Shown: positions 45,136-55,949 of the stretch, piece after piece
Numbering within the stretch: the stretch's first letter is position 1
Layout of the letters: every line of letters starts with the position of its first letter
NCBI RefSeq assembly: GCF_958450345.1
Contig: NC_088784.1
Location: forward strand, 74,487,747 to 74,551,746
DNA: 64,000 nucleotides
Reading direction: 5' to 3'
DNA from: Calliphora vicina
Lineage: Eukaryota; Arthropoda; Insecta; Diptera; Calliphoridae
Program-made: the position numbers and the translations under genes
The notes under the pieces: model-generated
Told to the model about the DNA's origin: nothing
Seen by the model: only the letters and a program-made list of their open reading frames with translations
Database searches by the model: none

Positions 45136-45670
45136 GAAACAATTCTATAGTAACTTATGTTGGTAATTCCATATTTTTATATAATTTTTTGCTAACTTGA
45201 CAGACCATCTCCCCAGTGCTTCATATATTTCTGTTGGTTAGTAAATCCATAAAAGCATTTCAATTATGTTAATAAGTATAAACTTATATATTTAGCTACC
45301 ATTACTTAATTTTAATTTGTTAATATTTTCATGGTGAAAGCTTTGTGGCAATTTGGACAAGTAATACAGTTACTATAAAACTCAAGAAATAAAACTCAAA
45401 ATAGACCAGAAACATTAAAGCATTTTCTTAAATTGTTTTTTTAAATAGTACTTTGTTTACTGCAAAACCACTCCTAATGAGTGCACTAATTGATCATTAA
45501 AGATCAAACAAACATTTTAACGTATGTATTGTATAGATATTTACTTTTTTGTTTATAAAATTTATTTTCCAAACTACTGGCTACTACAAAGCTTTTACCT
45601 TATATGTGTAATTTAAGCTTTTGCAAGTGTGCTTACACAACAAAATAAAAAGCTGTTAACATTAACTTAC
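45136..45670. other. Intron sequence of the WD40 gene
   Basis: AT-rich sequence downstream of the donor at 45670. Nothing else was seen. Confidence 0.45.
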
Positions 45671-45987
45671 CGCATTGTGTCTTCGCCTGGGTGGTGATCG
45701 TTTATTCCACAGTGCTTCTAATTGATCGAAATGTTGAGATTGTGCTAGGGCGGCCTGTTCAGGTCCCAGATTTGTTTGTGATGTAATGGTTTTCATTTCG
45801 GCTATTTTTGAAATTTCCTCCATGCTGGCCGACACTGAAAAACGACGTTTGAGTCGTTCATCGACCTGGGCCATCATAACCGAGGATGTTAAATGTCCGT
45901 ATTTCTTTTGCCATGTATAGGTGTCCAGTGATACTTCCTTCTTGAGCAAACGTTTCATTTGACGTTTGGGGCCTTGTGGTCGTAGAT
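45671..45987 (-). CDS. NWD-type WD40 protein, penultimate exon
   Basis: The acceptor CACGCCCTCACCAG precedes ATCTACG. The donor is AATGCG/GTAAGT at 45671/45670. One base is carried from the previous exon (G + AT = Asp), so the frame runs DLRPQGPKRQMKRLLKKEVS, LDTYTWQKKYGHLTSSVMMA, a basic RLKRRF, a SMEEISKIAE helix and HFDQLEALWNKRSPPRRRHN. The exon codes for about 106 residues that follow the last WD blade directly. This is a charged, helix-rich linker with no named domain. A phase-0 end permits joining to either 41156 or, in theory, 26760. Confidence 0.9.
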
Positions 45988-46099
45988 CTGGTGAGGGCGT
46001 GGAAAAGAGAGAAAAGAAGGATAAGAAAAACATCAATCATTTTGCACAAAATATTTCTGAATTCTAAAAGTAATTGCAGGGTTTCTAAACTCCACTTAC

Positions 46100-47426
46100 C
46101 TTCCACATCTCTGGCGGGCGCTGAATATGTTGGCAGCTTAATATATTGAGCTGGCGTATTGTGCAAACAAATAACGGGCAAATTGAAACTATCCACCAGC
46201 TGAACCAAAATCCTTGAACAATCCATACTAATATCAAATCGTGGAAAAGGTACATGCAATTGCAAAGAGGTCAAAGCCAAGCCACGTTTTGTTTCCCATA
46301 CAATCAAGGTTTTATCATCACTGCCCGATACAGCTGTCGAGCCATCCGCCGATACCTTAACACCAATAACGGGACCCAAATGACCAGCCAAAGTGTGAAT
46401 CTCCTCGCCTGTATGTAAATCCCATATAATCAAATTGGTATCCTTGGAACCCGAAGTAACTTGTGACTTATTTGTCACGGAGACCGCTGCACAAGTCACA
46501 GCATCCGAATGACCCACCAAAACTTGAGCCAACTTACCGCCCGTGGCTTGCCACACCTTAAGCGACATATCTCGTGAACCCGTTATAACAAACAAACTAT
46601 CGGCCGTTATGGTGAAGCAAGTTATATCATCGGAATGGGAAACGGAATACTTTTCATCTTCACGGGTGAGTGAAAAGATTTTCAATAAATTCTCGCCATT
46701 TGTGGAGACGGCAAATTTCATGTTGTTGGTGGCCGCCAACGATTTATAAGGTCCTTGTAGGGTCTGCAATAGATTGCCACCATCAGCCATCCAAACATAA
46801 ATCATACCATCACGATCGGAGGACATGATGCGCCTTGAGTCCATTAACACTGCCACACTGCATATCGGAGCCACATGACCCTTAAACGTATTCGCTATGG
46901 AACCCATGGCCAGACTCCAAACATGCACCATGCGATCATCACTGCCGGTAACCAAATATTCACCATTCGGCGCAAAATTCAAACAAGTAACTGGGGCAGC
47001 ATGACCATCAAAGGTTGTCTGATATTCGGGTGTATTGATTTGCATTATGTGGACATGACGTCCCGAGGCTATAGCCACCAATTGTGAATCACGTGACACA
47101 TCGAAGCAGGTAATCGGTGGTAGTGTTGTCGATGGAGACCTCTGTGATTGTGTGGCTCTCTTCAAAGAACGTTTCCTTCTTTGGTTGTGCGAATAGGGAT
47201 GTACGTACAATTCCTCATTGCGGAACGAATAGAAGGTGACCTTATTGCCACCCACGGTTATTAGGAAGTCATCGTTGTCCATGGCATAAACTGCTGTTAC
47301 CGGACCGGGATTTGGTGGCATTGATCTTATTAAACGTCCCGTGTGCATATCGTAGATAAGGGCTCTAGTATCCTCACATCCCACCACGGCTCGCTGACTA
47401 TCACGTGCTATGGAAATTGTGCGTAT
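46100..47426 (-). CDS. NWD-type WD40 protein, main WD-repeat exon
   Basis: The acceptor TTCCTCCAG precedes ATACGC (47426) and the donor is GATGTGGAAG/GTAAGTGG (46100/46099). The 1327 bases encode about 442 residues with some ten WD40 blades. Clear examples are TCLNFAPNGEYLVTGSDDRM plus VHVWS, SRDMSLKVWQATGGKLAQVL plus VGH, SGSKDTNLIIWDLHTGEEIH plus TLAGH, and AVSGSDDKTLIVWE. A basic loop (RRKRSLKRATQSQRS) splits two blades early on. After the last blade comes SFNLPVICLHNTPAQYIKLP followed by TYSAPARDVE. The run of blades ending in a HNTPA-x-LPxxSAPA segment resembles NACHT and WD repeat proteins (NWD1/NWD2 group). This assignment is by memory of the family and not by search. The protein is probably a scaffold; no enzymatic motif is present in this part. 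Confidence 0.93.
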
Positions 47427-48589
47427 CTGGAGGAAGGAGAATATTATTTATAAAAATAGTTATGTTGTAAAAACTCCATTTAAAAATAAATTTTGTGGGA
47501 TAGTTTTTCTTGGATTACAAACATGTTTAAAAGTATTTGTCCTTAGAAGAAGGTTGAATGCATATTTCATCTAATTACACAGTGCAAACACACGGTCATG
47601 ACAGTATAGATTCGATTTTACTATCAAAGGGTAGTAAAATCCTATAGTCAGTTTGATGATTTTGGTGACCAATTTTTTTTTGTGGGCCTCCAAAGATTCT
47701 GAATATTAGTGGGCCCTCAAAAATAGGTGTCATCAGGTTTTGGTCAACAGCTAATTCAGACCGCATAACACATCGTGATGGCGATATAGGTTCGATTCTA
47801 CTACCAAAGGGTAGTAAAACCCTATAGTCAGTTTGTATAATTTGGTGACCAATTTTTTTTTATGGGCCTCCAAAAATTCTGAAAATCAGTGGGCCCTCAA
47901 AAATAAGGTGTCATCAGTTTTTGGCCAACAACTAATTCAGACTTGGTGATACCGCTTAACTATATATGGCAATAATATAGCTAATAGTCCACCAAACAAA
48001 TTTTGTTTATATATTTTTTGACAAAAAATAGTTTTTTCGTGTACTTTTTTCGAAAAAGATATAGGAAGACATTTTTTTTCACTTTTTTTAGAATAACTTA
48101 CAGGGACTTCTAATTTTTCACTAACAATATTTAGCAAAGTTGTAGCTACGGCAAAGGTAAACAACTGTTATGAACACACCAATACAATCTGAGCGTATCT
48201 AGGCTCTCTAAATAGCTCACAAAGAACACTTTGTACCTTAAAAATTTTCTTTTTTTTACTATTTTTTGAAGCGAAAACAAATATTTTGCGTTAAAAACGT
48301 ATGATCATGTGAACACTTATCTATTGTGCTGCAATAGCGATTAATGTGCAAATCATTATCAATATGATCCGGATCCATAGCGTTAACCAATCTTGATCAC
48401 GCAAGACCGACTTGATGCAATATCTGAAAAAAATTTTTAATTTTTGAAAGAGGGCATGGTTTGTGGAGCTTCTGAAGAGTAAATATAAGCTTTTTGTATA
48501 AGTATTTGATATTGGTGAAAACCTTAAGACTTGAGGATTAATGTTTTAGTGAAATTAAATAATTTTATATTTCTTCGGATGTCATTTAC

Positions 48590-50380
48590 CTTAAAAACTA
48601 CAAAAATATAATATGGTGATTTTCCATAAAAAAATATATAAAATTTGAAATAATATAAATTTTTAACGGTTAAAGATATTTTAACAAAATTTGGAACTAA
48701 TATAGACCTGAATGTCCTTAAGTCAATGGCATTAAAATTGTTGCCATTCTTTGTTTGTAAATACCCAAATTCCTAAAACGGGGAAAATTTGTTCCAAACA
48801 CTGAGTTTTTTAGAAAAGTACCCACTGTGACGACATTTACAGTGTTATAGAAAAAGTGCTTTATATATATTTAAACAACTTATAGGGCTATACGAATGTG
48901 AATATTTTTCAAGGATCGGTGCTTTGAGTTTATAGAATTTTTAACTCAAACTTAAAATTTTGTTTTACAATTGGCCAAGTTTGGATTGGGCTGGGGAGAA
49001 CAATGTCCGCTTAAATGAGCGACATTTTATTTTACACGCTTATGCATTCAGTTCTCTTTTAAGATCATATAAAAATTGTATATAATCCCGCAGAAAAATG
49101 TTTTCTATAAAATAAAAATAAAGGGTATTTTTTGGGAAAAAATTAAAAAAACATATACACTAGGATGGCCCTTAATAAGCGAAAGTTGGATTTTGGCCAT
49201 TCTCATCCCCCCCAGTTTGGTGAACATTAGTAAAAAAATCATCCTGAAAAATTTTTAGGTAAATCGGTAGGGGTTAAGAGGTGCCGCAGGCCTCTGAAGT
49301 TTTGTGATGCACTTACAAGGGGAAAAAATTAATTTTTTTCAGTTTTTGTAAAAATTTTGCCATTAAAAAATTACTTTTGCCATTTAATTTAAAAGAATAG
49401 AAATGTGCACGTAATTGTCGTTCTAATGAGACATAAAAAACAGAAATTTTTCAAAAAATGTTAAAGTTATTATAAATTCGCCAGGCCATTAATGTGCCTC
49501 ATGCAACTAGAGCAAGAAATGTAGGAACAAAATTAACATATTTTGATAAATATTAAAATAAAAGCTCATTTTTACTTAAAATATATCCATATTTACTTGT
49601 ATATGAGTTTTTGTCTTCATAGGATACCGTTAACCTATTCGCTGGTATGACCAAAAAAATATTTTTTTTAACTGCAGTTTCAAAACTCCATTTTCAAATT
49701 TTTAAAAATTTTGTTAAACAAATTTCAGAATTTTTTTATTATCTCATTGGGAATTATTGAGAACATAATAGGGAATAAAAATATGAACAAATTATGAAAA
49801 TATCTCTTATAGTTTTTCCGTACCTGCGATTTAAATATTGAAATTTTCGAGAAAAATCAATTTTTTTGGCCATTTTTGGGCTAATGAGATCTATATTATG
49901 TAAAACTTATTCAGAATATTATAGTGCAGATAATTCTAAATATACTCTGAATGTTTTTCTAAAATTGGAAAACGTTAAACTTTAAATCGTGAAGCTCAAA
50001 AGTCAAATTTTTCAATATTGTTGAAACATGTAAAAATATGTTTCAAACATGTAAAAATATGTTTTGGATAGGTGTAACTTTTTATAAGGACGAGATAATT
50101 TTTATCAAGTTTATTTTATTTTCTTTAGAATTTTATTTTTATTTTAAACAAATTGTTTGACCCTCCGTTGGCCCGTCATATCTAACAAAAAAAAATAAGA
50201 TCAAGCAAAATTTTAAAAAAATTAAACCTAAATATCTTTTGAACTAAAATAGATAAGATACAGGTGTAAGCTTATTTTTTATAGACCTTCGCAACGACTA
50301 TCTATATTTGAAATTTCAGCTCATTCGGTTCATAAATTTATTTTTGGCGATTTTTTTAAAAAATGTGAGACTTTGATGAG
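48590..50380 (+). repeat. Family H repeat with a nested inverted piggyBac-like segment
   Basis: The outer parts match 5750-6420 (CCTAAAACGGGGAAAA, AAGGATCGGTGCTTTGAGTT, ATAAGGACGAGATAA, then TTCAGCTCATTCGGTTCATA). The middle, about 49150-49930, is the reverse complement of 8205-9015 from the piggyBac-like element (for example ATTAATGTGCCTCATGCAAC versus the CTGAGACACGTTAATG side). The nested part lacks the CCC ends and TTAA, so it is a truncated or rearranged copy. Confidence 0.65.
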
Positions 50381-50824
50381 CCACACACTGATTCCCATTC
50401 CGCCTACGAAGCTGAACAACTGTAAATGAACTCGAAAATACCTCAGCCGAGTAAATAATATAGCACAACATAGAAGCAAGGATTTGATCATACTATTTTA
50501 ATAAAAAAATAGTTATTTTACCATCAAAAATAGTAATAAACGAAAAATTTTAAGGTACAAAGTGATCTTTGTGAGCTATTTAGAGTGTCTAGATGCGTGC
50601 AGATTGTATTGGTGTGTTCACAAGAGTTGTTCAGCTTTACAGTGGCTACAACTTTGCTAAATATTGTTAGTGAAAATTTAGGAGTCCCTTTAAGTTACTC
50701 TAAAAAAAATTTAAAAAAATTTTCTTCCTATATTTTTTCCAAAAAAGTACACGAAAAAGCTATTTTTTTGAAAAAAATGTAAAGAAACTTTGTTTGTTGG
50801 ACTCTTAGCTATATTATTGCCATA

Positions 50825-52272
50825 TGAGGGGCTTAGAGCACAAGGGGTTCAAGTGCCTTTTTTTCTAAAATTGAGTTAACATATAGAGTTAGTAGATGAA
50901 GTTCAGAGAATTTCGGATTCTCATCCGTTAGCGAGATATGGTGACCAAAGCTAGCACTTGTGATTAAAATACCTGCCTCGCTTGGAGCACAAGGGGTACA
51001 TGTGCACTTAAACCCCTTGTGCTTTAAGCAAATATTAAAATTCATTTTTCACATGGCCTGAATGAGTGAATTCAGATAAGTGAGCAGCTAAAATCTAGCG
51101 AGTAATTCCATCACTTGTTATCAAAGCACCTGTTCAAATACCTTAGTGCACTTTGTGGATTATTTGCCAAAAAAAAGTAACATAAAATAATGGAATCGAG
51201 TATATTAATAATTGTTCATTGTCTATTATTTTTGGTACGTAAAACCATTAAAAATTAGTGAATCTGAAAATTCTGAATCTGATCATCTCATACAAAGATA
51301 ATCTTATGAATGTGAAAGAAAACTTCACCCAATAAACATGAAAGCTCGAAATGTTGGCCGAGCCGTTCAGTTACTATCCCAACTTCCTCCAAAAAACAGA
51401 GTCAAACCCATAAAGTTCCAGAAATTCAGGAACCTACAGGATATTCTTTGCTATATGCCATCAATTTACCATGAATGGTTTAAAACACTTCCTCACGATA
51501 GAATGGAAGATATTCCGGAAAGAATCGAAAGTCAAAGTGAGGATGAAGATGAGCCTGATGATGTCATGGAACCTGATTATGACGACTAAAAAATGTAACA
51601 GAGAACCACAAAAGCGTTTCTTAATAAAATGTTATTTAATAACATTTTTCCCGGAAAACGTCGGACACATGATTGACGAACCTGGAGAGCGTTTCCATCA
51701 AGATTTGAAGTTTTTCGAGAGGAATTATCAAGGTTTTTGCAATCAGAATATGCTAGGAGACTACTGTTGGAGTGTCGTGAGGGAAAATAATGAAAATAAT
51801 TATAAAAAGAGGACTAAAACACTTCACTTTTAATTTCTTTGTCCTAATTTAATATACATTTTTATATATATCGTGTTTAATAAATATCTCAAAAGTTTGA
51901 CGTCCAGGATTTCTTTTAATATTTTTTCCGAAGTTAGAAGACCTAAATACACAAATCCCCATATGTTTCAATTCATGAGCAAAAACCTTGTAAACTAGTG
52001 TATTTAGTCTATTTGGTTTTCTTATAAGGTAATTTAGAAATTTAAAAAAAAAAATTAAAGCACAAGGGGTATAAGTGCGACTTTCCTTACTTCAAAGGTA
52101 ATTTTTGGGTATTTCTATGTATAAAAGATGCTATTTTTAAAAAGATGCTATATTAATTAAAAAGTAATATTCCAGATAGCATCTAACATTTTTTATTGTA
52201 AATTAACTTTAACCTCTTTTTTCTCATTATTAAACACTAGTCACCTGAATCCCTTGTGCTCTAAGCCCCTCA
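50825..52272. mobile_element. TA-flanked transposon with AGCACAAGGGG repeats
   Basis: The ends are inverted repeats TGAGGGGCTTAGAGCACAAG, continuing GGGTTCAAGTG or GGATTCAGGTG. TA flanks it on both sides (50823-50824, 52273-52274). The empty site survives in the other arm of the surrounding inverted repeat (GCCATATATAG at 47961-47971 in complement), which proves the TA duplication. The internal motif AGCACAAGGGG occurs again at about 50985, 51010 (inverted) and 52059, giving several candidate transposase-binding sites. The coding part is described under the next entry. The TA target suggests the Tc1/mariner superfamily. Confidence 0.85.
51338..51833 (+). pseudogene. Orphan coding region inside the TA-flanked element
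   Basis: Two overlapping frames. The first (51338-51589, ATG start) reads MKARNVGRAVQLLSQLPPKN, then a KFQKFRNLQDIL block, MPSIYHEWF, and a strongly acidic C-terminus (SQSEDEDEPDDVMEPDYDD). The second frame, open to 51833, gives at about 51640-51830 FFPENVGHMIDEPGERFHQD then NYQGFCNQNMLGDYCWSVVR and a basic tail KKRTKTLHF. The pattern GERFHQD...YQG...M-x-DYCW is one I associate with uncharacterised proteins repeated in many arthropod genomes. Its biochemical role is unknown to me. Upstream parts appear to be lost. It may be a fragment of the element's own enzyme or a captured gene. Confidence 0.55.
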
Positions 52273-52539
52273 TATATAGTTAAGCTATATCAGCAAGTCT
52301 GAATTAGCTGTTGGCCACAAACTGATGACACCTTTTTTTAAGGGCCCACTGATTTTCAGAATCTTTGGAGGTCCATAAAAAAGAATTGGTCACCAAAATC
52401 GCCGAAATGGGTATAGGATTTTACTACCCTTTGGTAGTAAAGTCAGACCTATACTATCATGACCGTTTGTTTTTCGAAAAGTCTTCATTTGTTGCATAAT
52501 GTTTTCTACAAAACTGCAACCAGTAGTTTCATTACAGAA

Positions 52540-52575
52540 TTTACACAGACAGACGGACGGACGGACGAACGGATA
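52540..52575 (+). repeat. GACG/GACA microsatellite
   Basis: CAGACAGACGGACGGACGG and neighbours, in intron sequence about 240 bases from the exon at 52812-52907. It may belong to a decayed dispersed repeat. Confidence 0.6.
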
Positions 52576-52811
52576 TCGTTAAGTCGAATCAGAAAGCGAT
52601 TTTTGGGATTTACTAACATCATAACAAACACATTATAACTCTCCACTTGGGGAATGTAGGGTAGACTTTAAGGTTCTGGCTACAAAATAAAAACTTTTTG
52701 TAAAAAAGTTGCTGGTTTTTTGAAACGGTTGTGGATTTATTTTAAATTTGTTTGTCGTTATGATTTTCCGTCTCTCAGTATTTGATGTATTTTAAGGGCT
52801 TCATTACTTAC

Positions 52812-52907
52812 TCTGGACTTATGACCTTTAAGTGTGTGTAATTCCTTGCCAGTTGCTAATGTTCTAACATAAAGACCATTATCATCACAATGGGCCAATA
52901 GAAATAC
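52812..52907 (-). CDS. NWD-type WD40 protein, small upstream WD exon
   Basis: The acceptor CACATTTTCAG precedes GTATTTC (52907), and the donor is AAGTCCAGA/GTAAGTAA (52812/52811). The exon is 96 bases, phase 0 at both ends, and encodes VFLLAHCDDNGLYVRTLATG then KELHTLKGHKSR. This is a WD blade (strand, TGKELHTLKGH turn) that continues in frame into IRTISIARDSQRA of the next exon. The preceding strand must come from an exon further upstream. The 5.4-kb intron downstream of it holds the large inverted-repeat structure. Confidence 0.88.
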
Positions 52908-53027
52908 CTGAAAATGTGACAAAACAATAAATATAATAATATAAATTAAAGTTTCAAATATTTATAATAACACTGTGCTATGGCGAAAAAAACACTCAAC
53001 AAGAGACTTAATTGAGGTTATAAATAT

Positions 53028-53420
53028 TGTTACGAAATTGCATTATCAATTAGAATTTAAAGTTATTAATGGCTGCTTGCAACATTCATTTTGTTTATAA
53101 ACATTTCCATCAGTAGAAACATCTACTTATCAACAATGTTGATAACACGCTGTTATTAACATTGTTTAAAAGTATGATCAAATTAACTGTTAAGCAGCTT
53201 TAAAAGCTGCGAAAATAGAACATTAATTTTGTCTGTTAGATAATTCATGAAACTACTAGAAGATGGCACTGTGTATAGTAACAGCGAGTTGCAAGGCAGT
53301 CAGTGTATCGTAGACGCTGTTAGAGTTAACATCAACCTAATTACGAGTGTGTTTTTAAAGTGTTTAATATAAGTATGTGTATTAAAAGAGAGCGACTATA
53401 TAAAATTTTAAAAGTCTTAG
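53028..53420 (+). repeat. Diverged LTR fragment, 5' part
   Basis: It starts TGTTACGAAATTGCATTATC like the solo LTRs. It also carries AGATGGCACTGTG, CAGTGTATCGTAGACGC and GTTAGAGTTAACATCAACC, the last shared with 11360. The 3' LTR end is not found, and family T1 sequence follows at about 53440. Confidence 0.65.
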
Positions 53421-53439
53421 GTATCTTACTTGAGACCCC

Positions 53440-53578
53440 ACAGCGCCAATCATGAGGGGTCTGTAGGGTCCATCCGAAAAACGTAAACAATACTTAAACT
53501 GTGTCAAATTTCATATTAGTTGGATTAGTTAGAAATTACAGATTTATTTCCCAAATATTTTGATTCTGCCCAATTGTG
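53440..53578 (-). repeat. CACARTG-ended repeat (family T1), terminal piece
   Basis: Read on the minus strand it begins CACAATTGGGCAGAATCAAA and continues to AAATAAATCTGTAATTTCTA after the same 22-bp spacing as in the copies at 13819 and 62108. The inner part (GGGTCTCAAGTAAGATACC near 53440) mimics a splice donor but lies within the repeat. Confidence 0.6.
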
Positions 53579-53737
53579 TGTTTGCTCCTCTCTACAACCA
53601 GTAATAAATACAAAACATTTTAAGTGTTTTATATTCAGGTTGTACTTCAATAAATAAAACACCCGTTGGTCATGGATTATTGAGTTCAACATAAACTTTA
53701 TTCCCTTTAATATCCTAAATATTTATGTAATACTTAC

Positions 53738-53779
53738 TCTGCCTTTGGCTATTTTAAAATGTTGCTTAACGCTTTTCAT
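53738..53779 (-). CDS. Candidate alternative first coding exon of the WD40 gene
   Basis: The minus strand has a near-consensus donor GGCAGA/GTAAGTAT (53738/53737). The frame ending in phase 0 reads MKSVKQHFKIAKGR from an ATG at 53779-53777. Joined to 52907 it gives HFKIAKGR-VFLLAHCDDN, a sensible lead-in to a WD strand. Upstream the frame stays open for over 100 bases but crosses a GT-repeat, and no good acceptor was found, so a 5' terminal exon with this ATG is more likely than an internal exon. If real, it would give a WD-only isoform lacking the NACHT part. There is no independent support. Confidence 0.35.
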
Positions 53780-54212
53780 GCGTGCGTTACCAACATAAAC
53801 GTACACACACACAAATAAAATATATTTAGCAATACTTTTGCCGGAAATAAGAAAACTGTTTCCTTCATCCGTTTCATTTCTATGTAGAGTCGTTTACTAA
53901 CTGTTGCCATTAGCTAGTTTCCTCTATTGCCACACCACATTCTAATGTCATAAAGTGTGGATGAGAAGTAAACTTTCGCCAAAGTTTAAAGTAGTTTTAA
54001 GCAATAAACAAGTAAACGTTTTATATATTCATGGGTGTTAAAAAATAAGGTGCATCAAAATAACGTATCGAAAAAACTTCGAAGTACTTTTTCCTCTATT
54101 TGAGGATAATTTTTAATCGTTAGCTCAATCGTAATGAAAACTGAGATTTTAAAGCAAAAGTTTAGAATAAGTAAAAATATACAGTTTGTTTTTTCTATCG
54201 TCAAATATTGAG
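53780..54212. other. No feature seen; possible 5' flank
   Basis: Moderately AT-rich sequence without repeats I recognise. If the candidate first exon is real, this stretch would contain its promoter; no convincing TATA/Inr pair was identified. Confidence 0.3.
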
Positions 54213-54560
54213 CATATAATTTAAAAATGCGGGATTTACAATAGATGGTGTATCTATTCTTGTTTCGGTTCTTGTTTTTAATAAATATCTGCCATTTATT
54301 CTCACTTAGTTATTGAATATTTTAATGTAAAGAAGGACGTTTTGCTTCGAAAATGTCGAATTTGTGACAACAAAGCTTTAATTCTTTAATTTGCTTTAAT
54401 TCTTTAATTTGGAAAAAAGTGCTACTGAAGCACACCGATTGCTCTCCAGAAAAAAGAAAATCATTTTTCACCGAATCATTACTACCGATGAAAAATGGAT
54501 CCATTACGATAACACTCTGCTTCAAAATGTCAGAACTTGAAAAGCCACCTAGTGGAGGTT
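54213..54560 (+). pseudogene. Mariner family 1, left end plus N-terminal/catalytic fragment
   Basis: The left terminal repeat (TTAAAAATGCGGGATTTACA then ATAGATGG) is followed by a leader and an ATG near 54353 (MSNL). After an internal deletion comes a frame with HRIITTDEKWIHYDN, containing the first catalytic Asp. The sequence then leaves the mariner family at about 54540. The deletion removes most of the DNA-binding region. Confidence 0.75.
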
Positions 54561-55045
54561 GTAGGCCTAGGTGAGGTCATACTAAAACCGTTTTCAAAGA
54601 TTTTGAATCAATCTCAAAATTTTTAATTATTTTGAAAAAACAGTTTTAGGGTAGGTCGTAGTACGTTAGTACCATACATTTTTAGACCGATTTCAAAATT
54701 TTAAACAATTATAGTTAGGTAAAGAATTAAGCTTTCATAAAATGTATGTATAAGATCTATATTCCTAGAAATTGTTTAAGTTTTTATAAATAGTTTGGCT
54801 TTCTTTTTTATTTTTTTTTCTAATTTTTCAAATTCAACAATAGTTTTTTTAAATTTTGTCTATGAAACCCTATTTTTATTGCACAGTAATTTATAGACAA
54901 TTTTATATAGACAAAAATGAGATATTACTTGTTAAAATCGGTTTATACTTGCAAAAGTTATTAAACTTTTTCAGAAGAGTTCCACAAAATTTACCTTGTA
55001 AATTAAAAATTGTAGAAAAAATTTGTTTTTATAGTTTTTTGTTTT
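54561..55045. other. No feature seen
   Basis: AT-rich with no recognised element. Confidence 0.35.
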
Positions 55046-55049
55046 TTTA

Positions 55050-55725
55050 TACCCTTCACCATGAGTGGCAAGGGTTTATATAAGTTTGTCATTCCGTTTG
55101 TAATTTCCACATTTTTCATTTGCGACCCAATAAAGTATATATATTCTGGATCGTTATAGATAGCGGAATCGATATAGCCATGTCCGTCTGTGTGTTGAAC
55201 TTTCCGAAGCCCCCAAATAACTTACATACACGATTCATACATCAATATCCCCGAAATTCTTCCGGCTCGGTCGCTATTTAAAATCGAGAAAATCGGTCCA
55301 TAAATGGCTGAGATTTAAGGAAAAAACTAGGACAACCTCGATTTTTGACCTATTTTTGACCTATATGTGGATTACTAAGTCATTAATATAGACAATATGG
55401 ATATCTAATGATAGATATTTCAAAGACCTTTGCAACGACGTATATAAGACCACAGTAAGTTGGACATACAATGGGTCAAAGTCGGAAAAAAATATTATTT
55501 AACCCGAATTTTTTTTTCATCAAAAATTTTTTTTTGTCATAAATTCTTTTTCCAAAAAAAATAATTAAAGAAATTTAAAAAAAAAAAATTTTTAAAATTA
55601 AAAAAAAAATTTTGATTTTGTTTAAATAAAAATATTTAAAAAAAAAATATTTTTAAGTATAATTTGGTGAAGGGTATATAAGATTCGGCACAGCCGAAGG
55701 GTATTCATATGGGCTGGGGGCAAAA
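55050..55725 (+). repeat. Family S repeat, copy 5 (near complete)
   Basis: It begins TACCCTTCACCATGAGTGGC, then AGTTTGTCATTCCGTTTGTA, the TATATATATTCTGGATCG tract and the block TATGGATATCTAATGATAGA. It closes with long A/T tracts and TTTGGTGAAGGGTATATAAG. TACCCTTCACC at the start and GGTGAAGGGTATA at the end form inverted termini of about 11 bases. This copy has lost most of the GTCY run. Confidence 0.75.
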
Positions 55726-55949
55726 ATACTAAAAAAGGAGTTAATGAAAAGTTGAATAACTTTTACAATTTTCATCCGATTTCAATTATTAAAATGATGG
55801 TTTGTTAAAAACTAAATTTCCTTAATACATTGGTATACATTTGTATAAGCTTCCGTATCAAAATAAGCAATGAAAAACGATTCAAATCAAAACAGTTGAT
55901 AAATTTAGTTTTTCTTTTAGATATTCTTAACAAAAACAATACTTATAAC

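Larger units (their letters stand above)
47586..52475. repeat. 4.9-kb inverted-repeat (foldback) structure
   Basis: The left arm (47586-48245) and the right arm (50505-50824 plus 52273-52475) are inverted copies. Shared blocks include ACGGTCATGA, GGGCCCACTGATTTTCAGAA on the right versus its complement on the left, GCCATATATAG, and CTCACAAAGA. The left arm carries its outer ~179-bp part twice (47592 and 47772). The right arm is interrupted by the TA-flanked element at 50825-52272. Between the arms lies the family H copy (48590-50380). It sits in the intron between the exons at 52812 and 47426. Confidence 0.75.

Noticed and set aside
53440..53480. Exon-like sequence on the minus strand (FSDGPYRPLMIGAVGSQ followed by GTAAGA)
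   Set aside because: It lies inside a copy of the CACARTG-ended T1 repeat, and the upstream frame is closed within about 60 bases; the donor look is coincidental.
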